DNA of 64,000 nucleotides from Dysidea avara (taxonomy: Eukaryota > Porifera > Demospongiae > Dictyoceratida > Dysideidae). This document shows positions 55,037 to 64,000 of the stretch, in pieces. The stretch lies in assembly GCF_963678975.1 (NCBI RefSeq), contig NC_089272.1:64235774-64299773 (forward strand), in the 5' to 3' direction. The notes under the pieces were generated by a model that saw nothing but the letters and a program-made list of their open reading frames with translations, made no database searches and was not told the origin of the DNA. The translations under genes and the position numbers were made by a program. Numbering within the stretch: position 1 is the first letter of the stretch; every line of letters starts with the position of its first letter.

Positions 55037-58029
55037 TAGGGTCCGCAATCCGAAAAATCAACTTTCACAAATCGATCCCCCTACCATTGTGGGATGTTCA
55101 TTGTAGTATCCCATTGCTAGATCCACCATGAAACCGGAGGCACGGTCGTTGTCTTCACAGAACTATCGATTTTAGTATTTCGTGAGATGTAAAAATTACT
55201 TTTAAAATTTCTGGCTCCACACAAAGAACAGGATAGAACTTGCTGCTTAGCTAGATATTATCTAGAGTTAATGTAGTTAAAAAGTACGTACAGTAATAAA
55301 CAAATGATTCACTGGGTTCCCGGCACAGGGTTGCTTTCTCTCAAAAAGCAGAAAACGAAACACGAATTTTCGAATTCAAACTGCCCTACCAGCCAAGACA
55401 AGAAAAGCCAACTCTTCCTCATAGTGATGTGATAAGGTTGGATGCATAGTCTGTCTATGCTGTTAGTTTGGAAAGGATCTGAGACTTCTCACCATCTGGG
55501 TGAAGAACGTCAAAATTTTCGTGCATCATTTCAAGGGTAGGGTCCGCAATCCGAAAAATCAACTTCTACAAATCAATCCCCCTACCATTGTGGGATGTTC
55601 ATTGTAGTATCCCATTGCTTGATCCACCATGAAACCGGAGGCACGATTGTTGTCTTCACAGAAATATCATTTTCAGTATCTCACAAGATGCAAGATTTAT
55701 TTTTAAAATTTCGTGCTCCACACAAAGGACCGGATGAAACTTGCTACTTAGCCACATTGTATCCAGAGTTGTTGTAGTTGAAAACTACGCACAGAAATAA
55801 GTAAATGATTTGCTGGGTGTCCGGCACAGGGTTGCTTTCTTTGAAAAAACAGACAAAGAAATACGAAGTTTCGAATTCAAACTGCCCTACCACCCAGGGC
55901 AAGAGAAGCCAACTATTCCTCATAGTGTTTCGATACGGTTGGGTGCATAGTCCGTCTATGCTGTTAGTTTGGAAAAGATCTGAGACTTCTCACCATCTGG
56001 GTGACGAGCGTCAAAATTTTCTGCAGCATCAAAGAATTGTGTCGCGCTTTCTAGCCATTTCCAGCGCTTCTGCAGCCTCAACAATCATCAATTATAGACT
56101 AAAACTATGGCAAAAGATGTCCCTGAACGTCTGATAATAGCGGTTGTCAATTATTGCTTCATCCACAGCTTCCACGTCTCGCTCTAAGCTATGCATCAAG
56201 GGAGGCAGCAAAATCGTCCAAAATTGACTTCACCTCTCACGCTCCACAGCAGCTTCAAATCTTCACTAGATCACCCTACATCACCATTATGCTGCAAAAC
56301 ATCCCAAAACAAACCGAAAAATGCACAAAATCTTTCATTTTTGATTCGAGCTTGGTGGAGCTCCTGGTGAGCTGCTAGTATACTGCATCATATGAAATCA
56401 CAGAAATACCAACTACTACTACTACCAAACGTTTTGAACCATCTTTTATCATCATTCTAATCAAAATTAAGTGACCAGTGTGGCATCAGAAGTACTGGAA
56501 AGCACTTTGGTACCATTGAGAGAATCCCTTGAAATGATGCACGAAAATTTTGACGTTCTTCACCCAGATGGTGAGAAGTCTCAGATCCTTTCCAGACTAA
56601 CAGCATAGACAGACTATGCATCCAACCTTATCACATCACTATGAGGAAGAGTTGGCTTTTCTTATCTTGGCTGGTAGGGCAGTTTGAATTTGAAAATTCG
56701 TATTTTGTTTTCTGCTTTTTGAGAGAAAGCAACCCTGTGCCGGTAACCCAGTAAATCATTTGCGTATTACTGTGCGTACTTTTTAACTACATTAACTCTA
56801 GATAATACCTAGCTAAGCAGCAGGTTCTATCCTGTTGTTTGTGTGGAGCACGAAATTTTAAAAATAATTTTTGCATCTCACGAAATACTAAAATCGATAG
56901 TTCTGTGAAGACAACAATCGTGCCTCTGGTTTCATGGTGGATCTAGCAATGGGATACTACAATGAACATCCCACAATGGTAGGGGGATTGATTTGTGAAA
57001 GTTCATTTTTCGGATTGCGGACCCTATCAAGGGATTCTCTCAATGGTACCAAAGTGCTTTCCAGTACTTCTGATGCCACACTGGTCACTTAATTTTGTTT
57101 AGAATGATGATAAATGATGGTTCAAAACGTTTGGTAGTAGTAGTAGTAGTTGGTGTTTCTGTGATTTCATATGATGGAATATACCAGCAGCTCACCAGGA
57201 GCTCCACCCAGCTCGAATAAAAAATGAAAGATTTTGTGCATTTTTCAGTTTGTTTTGGGATGTTTTGCAGCATAATGGTGATGTAGGGTGATCTAGTGAA
57301 GATTTGAAGCTGCTGTGGAACGTTAGAGGTGAAGTCAAATTTGGACGATTTTGCTGCCTCCCTTGATGCATATAGCTTAGAGCGAGGCGTGGAAGCTGTG
57401 GATGAAATAATAATTGACAACCGCTATTATCAAACGTTCAGGGACATCTTTTGCCATAGTTTTAGTCTATAATTGATGATTGTTGTGGCTGCAGAAGCGC
57501 TGGAAATGGGTAGAATTCGCAATACAATTCTTTGATGCTGCAAAAAATTTTGACGCTCGTCACCTGCAGATGGTGAGAAGTCTCAGATCTTTTCCAAACT
57601 AACAGCATAGACAGACTATGCACCCAACCGTATCGAAACACTATGAGGAAGAGTTGGCTTCTCTTGCCCTGGGTGGTAGGGCAGTTTGAATTCGAAACTT
57701 CGTATTTCTTTGTCTGTTTTTTTCAAAGAAAGCAACCCTGTGCCGGGCACCCAGCAAACCATTTACTTATTTCTGTGCGTAGTTTTCAACTACAACAACT
57801 CTGGATACGATTTGGCTAAGTAGCAAGTTTCATCCGGTCCTTTGTGTGGAGCACGAAATTTTAAAAATAAATCTTACATCTTGTGAGATACTGAAAATGA
57901 TATTTCTGTGAAGACAACAATCGTGCCTCTGGTTTCATGGTGGATCAAGCAATGGGATACTACAATGAACATCCCACAATGGTAGGGGGATTGATTTGTA
58001 GAAGTTGATTTTTCGGATTGCGGACCCTA
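55037..58029. mobile_element. Long-TIR transposon interrupted by a sister copy
   Basis: Ends TAGGGTCCGCAATCCGAAAA and its complement, with 7-bp repeats TCATTGT (55030-55036, 58030-58036). Without the inserted copy it is about 1.5 kb, with terminal inverted repeats of about 490 bp. No transposase domain recognised. Open frames at 56154-56378 and 57085-57420 are the same internal segment in the two copies. Confidence 0.85.
55538..57026. mobile_element. Sister copy inserted in opposite orientation
   Basis: 1,489 bp with the same termini, flanked by TCAAGGG (55531-55537, 57027-57033). The intact target sequence, TTTCAAGGGATTCTCTCAAT, is present unbroken, in reverse, inside this copy at about 56508-56527. 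That proves the insertion point. Confidence 0.85.
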
Positions 58030-58185
58030 TCATTGTTCTTGATTTTCTATTCAAACTCAACTCAATAGATGTGTTTTTTCACCCCCTCGATGTGCTTCAT
58101 CAGAACATCGAGGGCGAGACTAATTGGCTAGCGAGATGGTCATTGCTTTTATACGGAGCGAAATAATGGTAGCTACAGTAGATTA

Positions 58186-58479
58186 GGCCAGGCCAAGTTG
58201 ATTGCTAGTTTCCCGTTTCCGCCTGCATGCCTTAATAGAAGTGCCACAAAATTTTCATTATATGGCTATTTCCACCGCATGGATTTTTCGAATAATTTCA
58301 TTATTGTAATAATGAAATTATTTATACAAAATAATTTCATTATTGTAATTTGAGTTTATTTTAGTGTTTTCTTAAAGGTTTTAGTCATAATGAATAATGA
58401 GTGACCTTCCGCCCACATGATATTTTGAAAATCTTGAAATGGGAAACTAGCTAGCAATCAACTTTGCCTGACCTTAAAT
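58186..58479. mobile_element. TIR element, AAGTTGATTGCTAGTTTCCC
   Basis: Left AGGCCAGGCCAAGTTGATTG and right CAATCAACTTTGCCTGACCT are inverted over about 36 bp. The centre holds an ATAATTTCATTATT palindrome (58300-58330). Confidence 0.7.
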
Positions 58480-58644
58480 GATTAACAAATTATCCGCATG
58501 TTGGTAATTCTCCCACTGATAATGGATACATGCTGTATGATAACGGTTCTGGAGAATGTAATCCAGTTGATGGAAGTTGACTACGAGAAAGATCTTTGGA
58601 CGAGTCCAGATCCGCTGTAGTGGCTTGAAACCATCCTTGCACTG

Positions 58645-59457
58645 CTGCAGTGGCGGATCTAGAAATTTTCAGGGGGGTTTCAGGTTGAGGAAGATTTCAA
58701 TAACTGATCTGGACTTCCAGAGTTCCACTCTGGAATTGCAACTTCAGCCTAGCTTTAAGTCAAAGACCAAAAAGTAGGTAATTACCTGCTGTTGAACGAC
58801 ATAATGCTGATTTCAAAGGCAAAAGCATGAAGTTTGGCGGCCAGTCGAAAAATCCCTAATGTGAGCCATGGAAAATAGAAAGGGACCATATATTAGGGTG
58901 AAAAGTGGGAATTTGCAATATCCCTAATTATCTGAACAACATCATTACTCATGTTCTATCCATTGTATTCGAAAATTGTTTTCTGTATATTACTAATACA
59001 TCAATTAATACAGGGGTGGATTATTACATATTTTAATAATTGTGCCATTTCTAATTATTGTACACTGTTTAAATTTATATCCAACTTAAAAAGTGCTGTT
59101 CATAGCCTTTACACATCACATAAATAACAAAACAGCAACTGATTAGATAGAACACCCATCATAGTATTTAATTACTGAATAATTGGAATTTTTTGGAAGT
59201 CACCCTAACGATAATTGGTGACTTATGCTGGGTGGTATGACAGTAACTTATAAAAGCGAAACATTAATAATGCAGTAGCATGCTGTCCCTTCTATTTTCC
59301 ATGGCTCATATAATAATGCATTATGTATAACTTAGCTAACACCCACACGATCGTGAATTGTCACCCACACAAATTGTAATAAATTTGGGGTGCACGCTAT
59401 TTTCAGAGGGAATTTCAGCTGAAACCATTGCAACCCCCCTCAGTTTATCCGCCACTG
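58645..59457. mobile_element. CAGTGGCGGAT...ATCCGCCACTG element
   Basis: hAT-style 11-bp perfect inverted ends with further matching beyond them (GGGGGGTTTCAG / CAACCCCCCTCAG). It contains a second internal inverted pair, CCATGGAAAATAGAAAGGGA (58867) and TCCCTTCTATTTTCCATGGC (59285), which may be a nested hairpin. No clear target duplication. Confidence 0.65.
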
Positions 59458-59461
59458 GGCT

Positions 59462-59965
59462 GCATCAGCTATGAAGATGATCAGAAGGGTATTTGTTAAC
59501 ATCTCGAAAGAACTGTTCACCTTTCTGTACAAAACATATGTAAGACCACATTTAGACTACTGCTCATCTATCTGGAGTCCATATTTAACTAAGGACATAG
59601 AATTATTAGAGAAAGTACAGAAGCGGGCTACAGAGTTAATTAAAGGTTTTGGTAAACTGTCCTATGATTAGACTTTGGGTTTGTTTACTTTATTTCGTTA
59701 CCATAAATGTGGTGATCTTATAGAGGTTTTTTAAAGATTTTAAATGGCTACCATGATATCAATCCTATAGCTACACCTTTTATACCAGCTGCTACTACAA
59801 ACCCTAGAGGCCACCATATGAATCCGTTTAAACCATATGCTAGATTAAATGTTTGCTCTAATTTCTTTATGCAATGAGTTATCAATAGGAACAGCTTACC
59901 AGAAGAGATAGTTTCGTCAAACACTGTTGGACTGTTCAAAGCCAAATTAGAAACATGATATGGAT
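59462..59965 (+). pseudogene. LINE 3' end (CR1-like ORF2 C-terminus)
   Basis: MKMIRRVFVNISKELFTFLY, then RPHLDYCSSIWSPY, LEKVQKRATELIKGFGKLSYD, then after stops GLFTLFRYHKCGDLIEVF and SLPEE. The LDYCSSIWSPY..EKVQKRAT block is the conserved C-terminal region of CR1/jockey-type ORF2. Several stops and shifts. Confidence 0.85.
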
Positions 59966-60281
59966 AAGAATACAGGCTTTTAGCCTAACACTACATCTTA
60001 TTGTTTCTTGTACTGCATATCCATGAATTAATACTAAGTGGTAGGTGGGGAGTTCCACTAGCAATTTTATTCTCAGCTGCAGTGTAGCTATTGTCATAAT
60101 TGTAGGGGTTAGCTATGCTTATCTTGGTTAAGTTAGCTAGCTGTGTTGTAATTTGGTTATGTCCCAACTATGTGTTGGTTTGGTGTGTCATGTTCTGATT
60201 TATTTTTGTAATTTCCTTGCCATGTTTATACTGTGCAATTTGCATGCATAGTCACATATCACATCAGTGTGTCTGAGGTAA

Positions 60282-60286
<5 letters not shown>

Positions 60287-60318
<32 letters not shown>

Positions 60319-60409
60319 TGTGTGTGTGTGTGTGTGTGTTTGTGTGTGTGTGTTTGTGTGTGTGTGTGTTTGTGTGTGTTTGTGTGTGTGTGTAGTATGT
60401 GTGTGTGTG

Positions 60410-60440
<31 letters not shown>
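60287..60440. repeat. (GT)n microsatellite
   Basis: GT run with rare TTTG and TAGT interruptions; continues at 60801-60886 on the other side of the MITE. Confidence 0.95.
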
Positions 60441-60443
<3 letters not shown>

Positions 60444-60801
60444 GGCCGCCCACAGGGGGGGGGGGGGGGGGGGGCAACTGGGGCATTTTGCCCTGGGCCC
60501 CAGCCTGAAAGGGGCCCCAGGAGGCCCCGTGAAGGGCCCCCTGAATACCTGTTTAAAAGATCGATATACTCTAATAGAGCAGTCAGATCTAAATACTCTA
60601 ATAGAGCAATCACAGTATTCTTCAGAGGAGCAGTGTAGCAAGCTTATAGATAAGGAGATATGGTTGGTGATGGGTAGTTATTGTCATTGCCAGCAGGTTG
60701 TGACTTTTTTTTTTTTTTTTTGGTCTTCACCTTACAACTTGGGTCAAGGGCCCCACTTTAACTCTTTGCCCTGGGCCCCTTAATTTCTCTGGGCGGCCCT
60801 G
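60441..60801. mobile_element. hAT-like MITE in a (GT)n tract, CAGGGCCGCCCA ends
   Basis: Ends CAGGGCCGCCCACAG / CTCTGGGCGGCCCTG. Target duplication TGTGTGTG is implied by the GT run on both sides. Contains two CTCTAATAGAGCA motifs (60557-60612) and a T-tract box TGAC-T(n)-GGTC (60701-60725). Confidence 0.88.
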
Positions 60802-60815
60802 TGTGTGTGTGTGTG

Positions 60816-60867
<52 letters not shown>

Positions 60868-61164
60868 TGTGTGTGTGTGTGTGTGTTTTGAACATCCTAA
60901 TGATGGTTATGTATTATGTATTATACAGTATGGTGGTACTGTATTAGGGATCATGGAGGTTTGCAAGGAGGGAGCACCAATCAAAATTGTTTTTCAGCTA
61001 TGCCCTATACACAAAATACCTTCATGGCACCTTGGTTACAAGCCCAAAAGTGCCTTCAGTGACACTCCCAATAGCTTGCTATACAAATATTAACTTCAAC
61101 AGTACATTTTTTGCCTTCAGACCAGCATAACTTACATCACTGCAGCCAGACAGATACATTTTGG

Positions 61165-61315
61165 TAGAGTTGGAGTTGTTACTATAAAAATGTAACTCAT
61201 TATTACTTGTTACTTCTATTCCATGTAACGTGCTGCAGTTACACTCACAGAAAAAAGTAACGAGTTACATATTACTTGTTACTTTGAGGGCTGTAACTAG
61301 TTACATATTACATCT
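61165..61315. repeat. Partial CAGTGTTGGG-family element
   Basis: GTTACTATAAAAATGTAACTC, AGTAACGAGTTACATATTAC and similar pieces match 25217-25739; the ends are lost. Confidence 0.6.
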
Positions 61316-61476
61316 ATTCATATAGTTGTAAAGTAAGTTCAACCTTACATATATGTGTAGGGTGGTAGCAGCATTCCTAGAGTTGAAATCGTTGCAGTGG
61401 CTATGTTTCAGGTTGCAAGTTACTGGATAAAAACAATCTGTAATGATTGCAAACATGCTATCTGTTCTCTGTTTAG

Positions 61477-61779
61477 GTTCAGCTCCACAATTCACCACAG
61501 AGCCAGAAGATAGGGTGGTGGTTGCTCAAAGGAACAATGAGAATGCCATAGAGAGTTTCCCATGTAATTATGATGGTCCAAACATAACAGTGACATGGTA
61601 TCGTAATGATGTGGTAGTACCAGCCGATTCTAGTCATATTATACATGATAATGGTACACTGGAGATTACTGCCATTGTAGTGGGAGTTGATACTACTACA
61701 GATGGAGTGAGATATCACTGTGTGTTATCAAATGAAGTGGGTAGTATTAGGAGTAGACCAGCTCTGATACAACTAGCCT
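61477..61779 (+). CDS. Gene C: I-set immunoglobulin domain exon
   Basis: A 303-nt exon (101 codons), acceptor TGTTCTCTGTTTAG|GT and donor CTAGCCT|GTAAGT, both phase 1. Textbook I-set Ig domain: PQFTTEPEDRVVV (A-A' strands), SFPCNYDG (first disulphide Cys), ITVTWYRN (core Trp), HDNGTLEITAI (E strand), GVRYHCVLSNEVGS (the Y-x-C motif with second Cys), RPALIQLA (G strand). Sequons NIT and NGT. Extracellular part of an adhesion or receptor protein; together with exon 54925-55000 it has a secretion signal. Further exons must lie beyond 64000. Confidence 0.85.
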
Positions 61780-62129
61780 GTAAGTTATGCAGTTGTATGT
61801 CTTTCTTTGCTACATACATCTTTGTCCCACACAAACTAAATTTACGGTGACTTTAATACACAAGATACAATGCATAATCATACAGTACTGTACTGTATAT
61901 TCAGGATCATAAAGAACTGAGTTTTTCCTACAATAATGTGATCCTAAAACCAGCCTCAATTTCCCCTCATGACAGCTTGGTAGCATTGGTTAGGCACAGC
62001 CAAACCCAAAAACGTCTTCAGACCAACTCCAAACCCTTTCAAAAAGTTTTAAATTTTCTATTTAATGGACTTTTATACTGACTGACTAACTAACTAACTG
62101 ATGCCTCCAGCCAAGCATAACTCAACAAT

Positions 62130-62460
62130 GGATTAAGCTACAGGCTTGATTTCTTCACTGTTCAACATTGCTTTGTCCCAAGATGTGCCTTTTCATCAAC
62201 CACAGTACATACAAATACATGCATCATGGACTTGTCTTTGTCCTCCGTTCTTTTCGCTGACAATGCAAGGTGTTGATTTGTGATAGCGCAGTGGGGCTCT
62301 ACTGGCTATTTTCCTTATTGTTGGCCCGTATTTTCCATACTGACTGGATTGATTGCAGAGACGCTTCTCGTACTGCTCTTCATTTGTAATGCTGTGTAAT
62401 GGGTGGAGCATAGCTGAAGGCAAAACATAATGGTCACCTCCCTTTCAGTAATGTAATTGA
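62130..62460 (-). repeat. Dispersed coding relic, third copy
   Basis: Minus frame 62196-62423 reads MPSAMLHPLHSITNEEQYEK... and shares PLHS-x-TNE with the copies at 8150 and 10510. As at 8 kb, it is followed directly by the hairpin MITE. Confidence 0.5.
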
Positions 62461-62620
62461 TTGTTGGGACGCATGTTTCAACAAAGTTACTTTTATAGCA
62501 TTCCTGTTGCTTTAATGTGATATGTGCTGTATGTTATTAAAACAAGTAGGAGGAAAAATTAGGAATTTTAAGTTGGATTAGGGATCAAAAATGTGAAAAT
62601 AGTGAAACAAGGGAATAGCT

Positions 62621-62889
62621 AGGGCTCTGCAATATACCTATATTCAGGTATTAACAAAGCCACAATATCCCCTATACTATATACCGAGGCTCTATACCAA
62701 ACCATGATACCGAAATATCAAAAATATTGTGGTGGTTAATAGTAAAATACAAAGAACTACGTAGATGTTGTGGCATCAAAATAAACTGTGTGGTCACAGA
62801 AAAGGCAATACCTATTATTTAGTAATACCGAGTATTATTTTATAATATACCAAAAAAGGTTTTTGGCAATACTACAGCTAGAGTCCTAG
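62621..62889. mobile_element. Nested MITE 1, AGGGCTCTGCAATA ends
   Basis: 8-bp duplication GAATAGCT (62613-62620, 62890-62897). Left AGGGCTCTGCAATATACC; the right end TAGAGTCCTAG is an imperfect complement. Rich in ATACCGA / TATACC. Confidence 0.75.
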
Positions 62890-62969
62890 GAATAGCTAAG
62901 AAGTAGTGAAACAAAAGTATACCTGCAGATATACTAGTGGACATTTTATTCCTAGTTCATTATGGTTAT

Positions 62970-63436
62970 CAGGGGCGGATCCAGGAGCTGGCAAGGGGAG
63001 GGGCACAAACAGTCTAAGTTGTAGGTGGTTGGGGAGAGCCAGATTCTCTTGTTAGTTGCTGCATTTTAAGCAGCAAATAATCACCTCTTAGTAGTGTCTC
63101 ACAGTTGATTTTTGCCATTCTGGCCTTTTAGGATGGTTGTGAACTCTTAGCTTTTTAAAAGGCTCTGAATATCTTTTTAATAGCAATACGATAATTTAAT
63201 TCTAGAGGCGCTTAGTACGCACGAAGGTGCTGGGTGGACATTTTACAGCTAGTTTGACTGGTTTGCTTTGGTTTCAGGTGAATTTGTAATTTATGTTAGT
63301 AAAATGTGCACATTTTCATGAGTTAATAAACTGATCTTGGTCTGACTAGTAGCTATTTTAATCAGACGCATGGCTCCTCCACAAGGTGGGGGGGGGGGGG
63401 GGCATTTGCCCCAAATGCCCCATGCTGGATCCGCCA
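62970..63436. mobile_element. Nested MITE 2, CAGGGGCGGATCCAG ends
   Basis: hAT-style ends CAGGGGCGGATCC / GGATCCGCCA and duplicated ATGGTTAT (62962-62969; 63437-63444 with one mismatch). The homologous copy at 8631 reads ATGGTTATAAACTGAAG without an insert, confirming the empty site. Confidence 0.88.
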
Positions 63437-63595
63437 TTGGTTATAGACTGAAGTTTAGGGATTTAATGTCCACTAGTATATCTGCAAGTATAGGCAACCT
63501 TCTTTGTTTCACTACTTTTTAACCATTCCGTTGTTTCCTTTTTTTGATCCCTAATCCAACTTAAAATTCCTGATTTTTTCTTCTACTTGTTAGTA

Positions 63596-64000
63596 TGTGA
63601 AAATTATTTTAGAACTATTTTAGAGGAGGTTGATCACATATCATAATCTTATGGCATAAGATTACACAATTGTTCCAGGTGCTATATGTTGTAGTGTATA
63701 AGAGCTAATGATCCCCAGTGATCCCACCATTAGCTGATTATGTGTTACGACTATTGGTGTTCACGTGATATTCCAAACAAAACTATGCAATTAACGTAAT
63801 ATTTTCAAGTAGCACCTAAACGCTTATGCCCTCCTCTGGCAAAAACCGATCATTTTTGCACATTCCTAAAATTCCATTTTATTGCTTCTCTTTTATCTAT
63901 AGTAGCAAGGGAGTGGACAGCCAAAGTTTCAGCTTTTTGTGATGAATAGTCTTGGAGTTGTAGCAATAGACAGTTGAAGCAGGAAAAAATTTAATTGCCT
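63596..64000. other. No gene seen
   Basis: AT-rich end of window; presumably intron of gene C. Confidence 0.5.

Larger units (their letters stand above)
62547..63595. mobile_element. Hairpin TIR element hosting two insertions
   Basis: Ends ACAAGTAGGAGGAAAAATTA and TTTTTTCTTCTACTTGT, inverted over about 45 bp including GGAATTTTAAGTTGGATTAG. Inside, two 8-bp-TSD elements (62621-62889 and 62970-63436) interrupt the arms. Without them it is a hairpin of about 750 bp, whose CACTAGTATAT block pairs with its complement. Confidence 0.8.

Noticed and set aside
56154-57420. Frames of 74 and 111 codons
   Set aside because: The same internal transposon segment in the two nested copies; no transposase motif.
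60200-61093. Frames across the (GT)n tracts and the MITE
   Set aside because: Low complexity and transposon sequence; no domain.

Overview
Eukaryotic, animal-type DNA: AT-rich, with spliced genes, GT-AG introns, long microsatellites and a very dense load of transposons. The gene content points to an early-branching marine invertebrate, most likely a sponge: immunoglobulin-like receptor exons, a fibrinogen-related (FReD-like) secreted protein, an LRR protein and a PX-AGC kinase of the SGK type. The sponge assignment is an inference from gene content and repeat style.

Layout. 0-14 kb: two tandem minus-strand genes for Ig-like cell-surface proteins (gene B 1.3-3.5 kb, gene A 9.7-13.0 kb), built from short exons nearly all bounded by phase-1 introns. 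15.2-15.5 kb: a likely first coding exon of an unknown gene (minus). 16.1-18.7 kb: a decayed Ty3/gypsy pol fossil split by a MITE. 19.5-22.2 kb: three hAT-like non-autonomous elements. 22.3-23.9 kb: an LRR pseudogene. 27.3-28.6 kb: a FReD-like gene with one in-frame stop, followed by a fragment of a second copy. 34.4-35.9 kb: the best-preserved gene, an intronless SGK3-like kinase. 36.5-37.8 kb: a foldback element with an exact 623-bp tandem duplication. 39-43 kb: two LINE fossils. 46.7-51.1 kb: a young Ty3/gypsy LTR element with 5-bp target duplications. 51.9-52.0 kb: a possible extracellular exon. 54.9 kb and 61.5 kb: a signal-peptide exon and an I-set Ig exon (plus strand), probably one gene (gene C) that runs off the window. 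The 6.5-kb intron between them holds a self-nested long-TIR transposon, hAT-like elements and a LINE 3' end. 62.1-63.6 kb: a three-layer nest of transposons.

The genes form no obvious pathway. The recurring theme is secreted or cell-surface recognition proteins (Ig-like, FReD-like, LRR) embedded in transposons, with several copies broken. The most unusual signal is modular. A core of about 180-200 bp (tandem CTCTAATAGAGCAGTCA motifs plus a poly-A/T tract bracketed by GACC/GGTC) lies inside MITE families with different terminal inverted repeats, and one copy of the motif is about 40-70 bp upstream of the kinase start codon.
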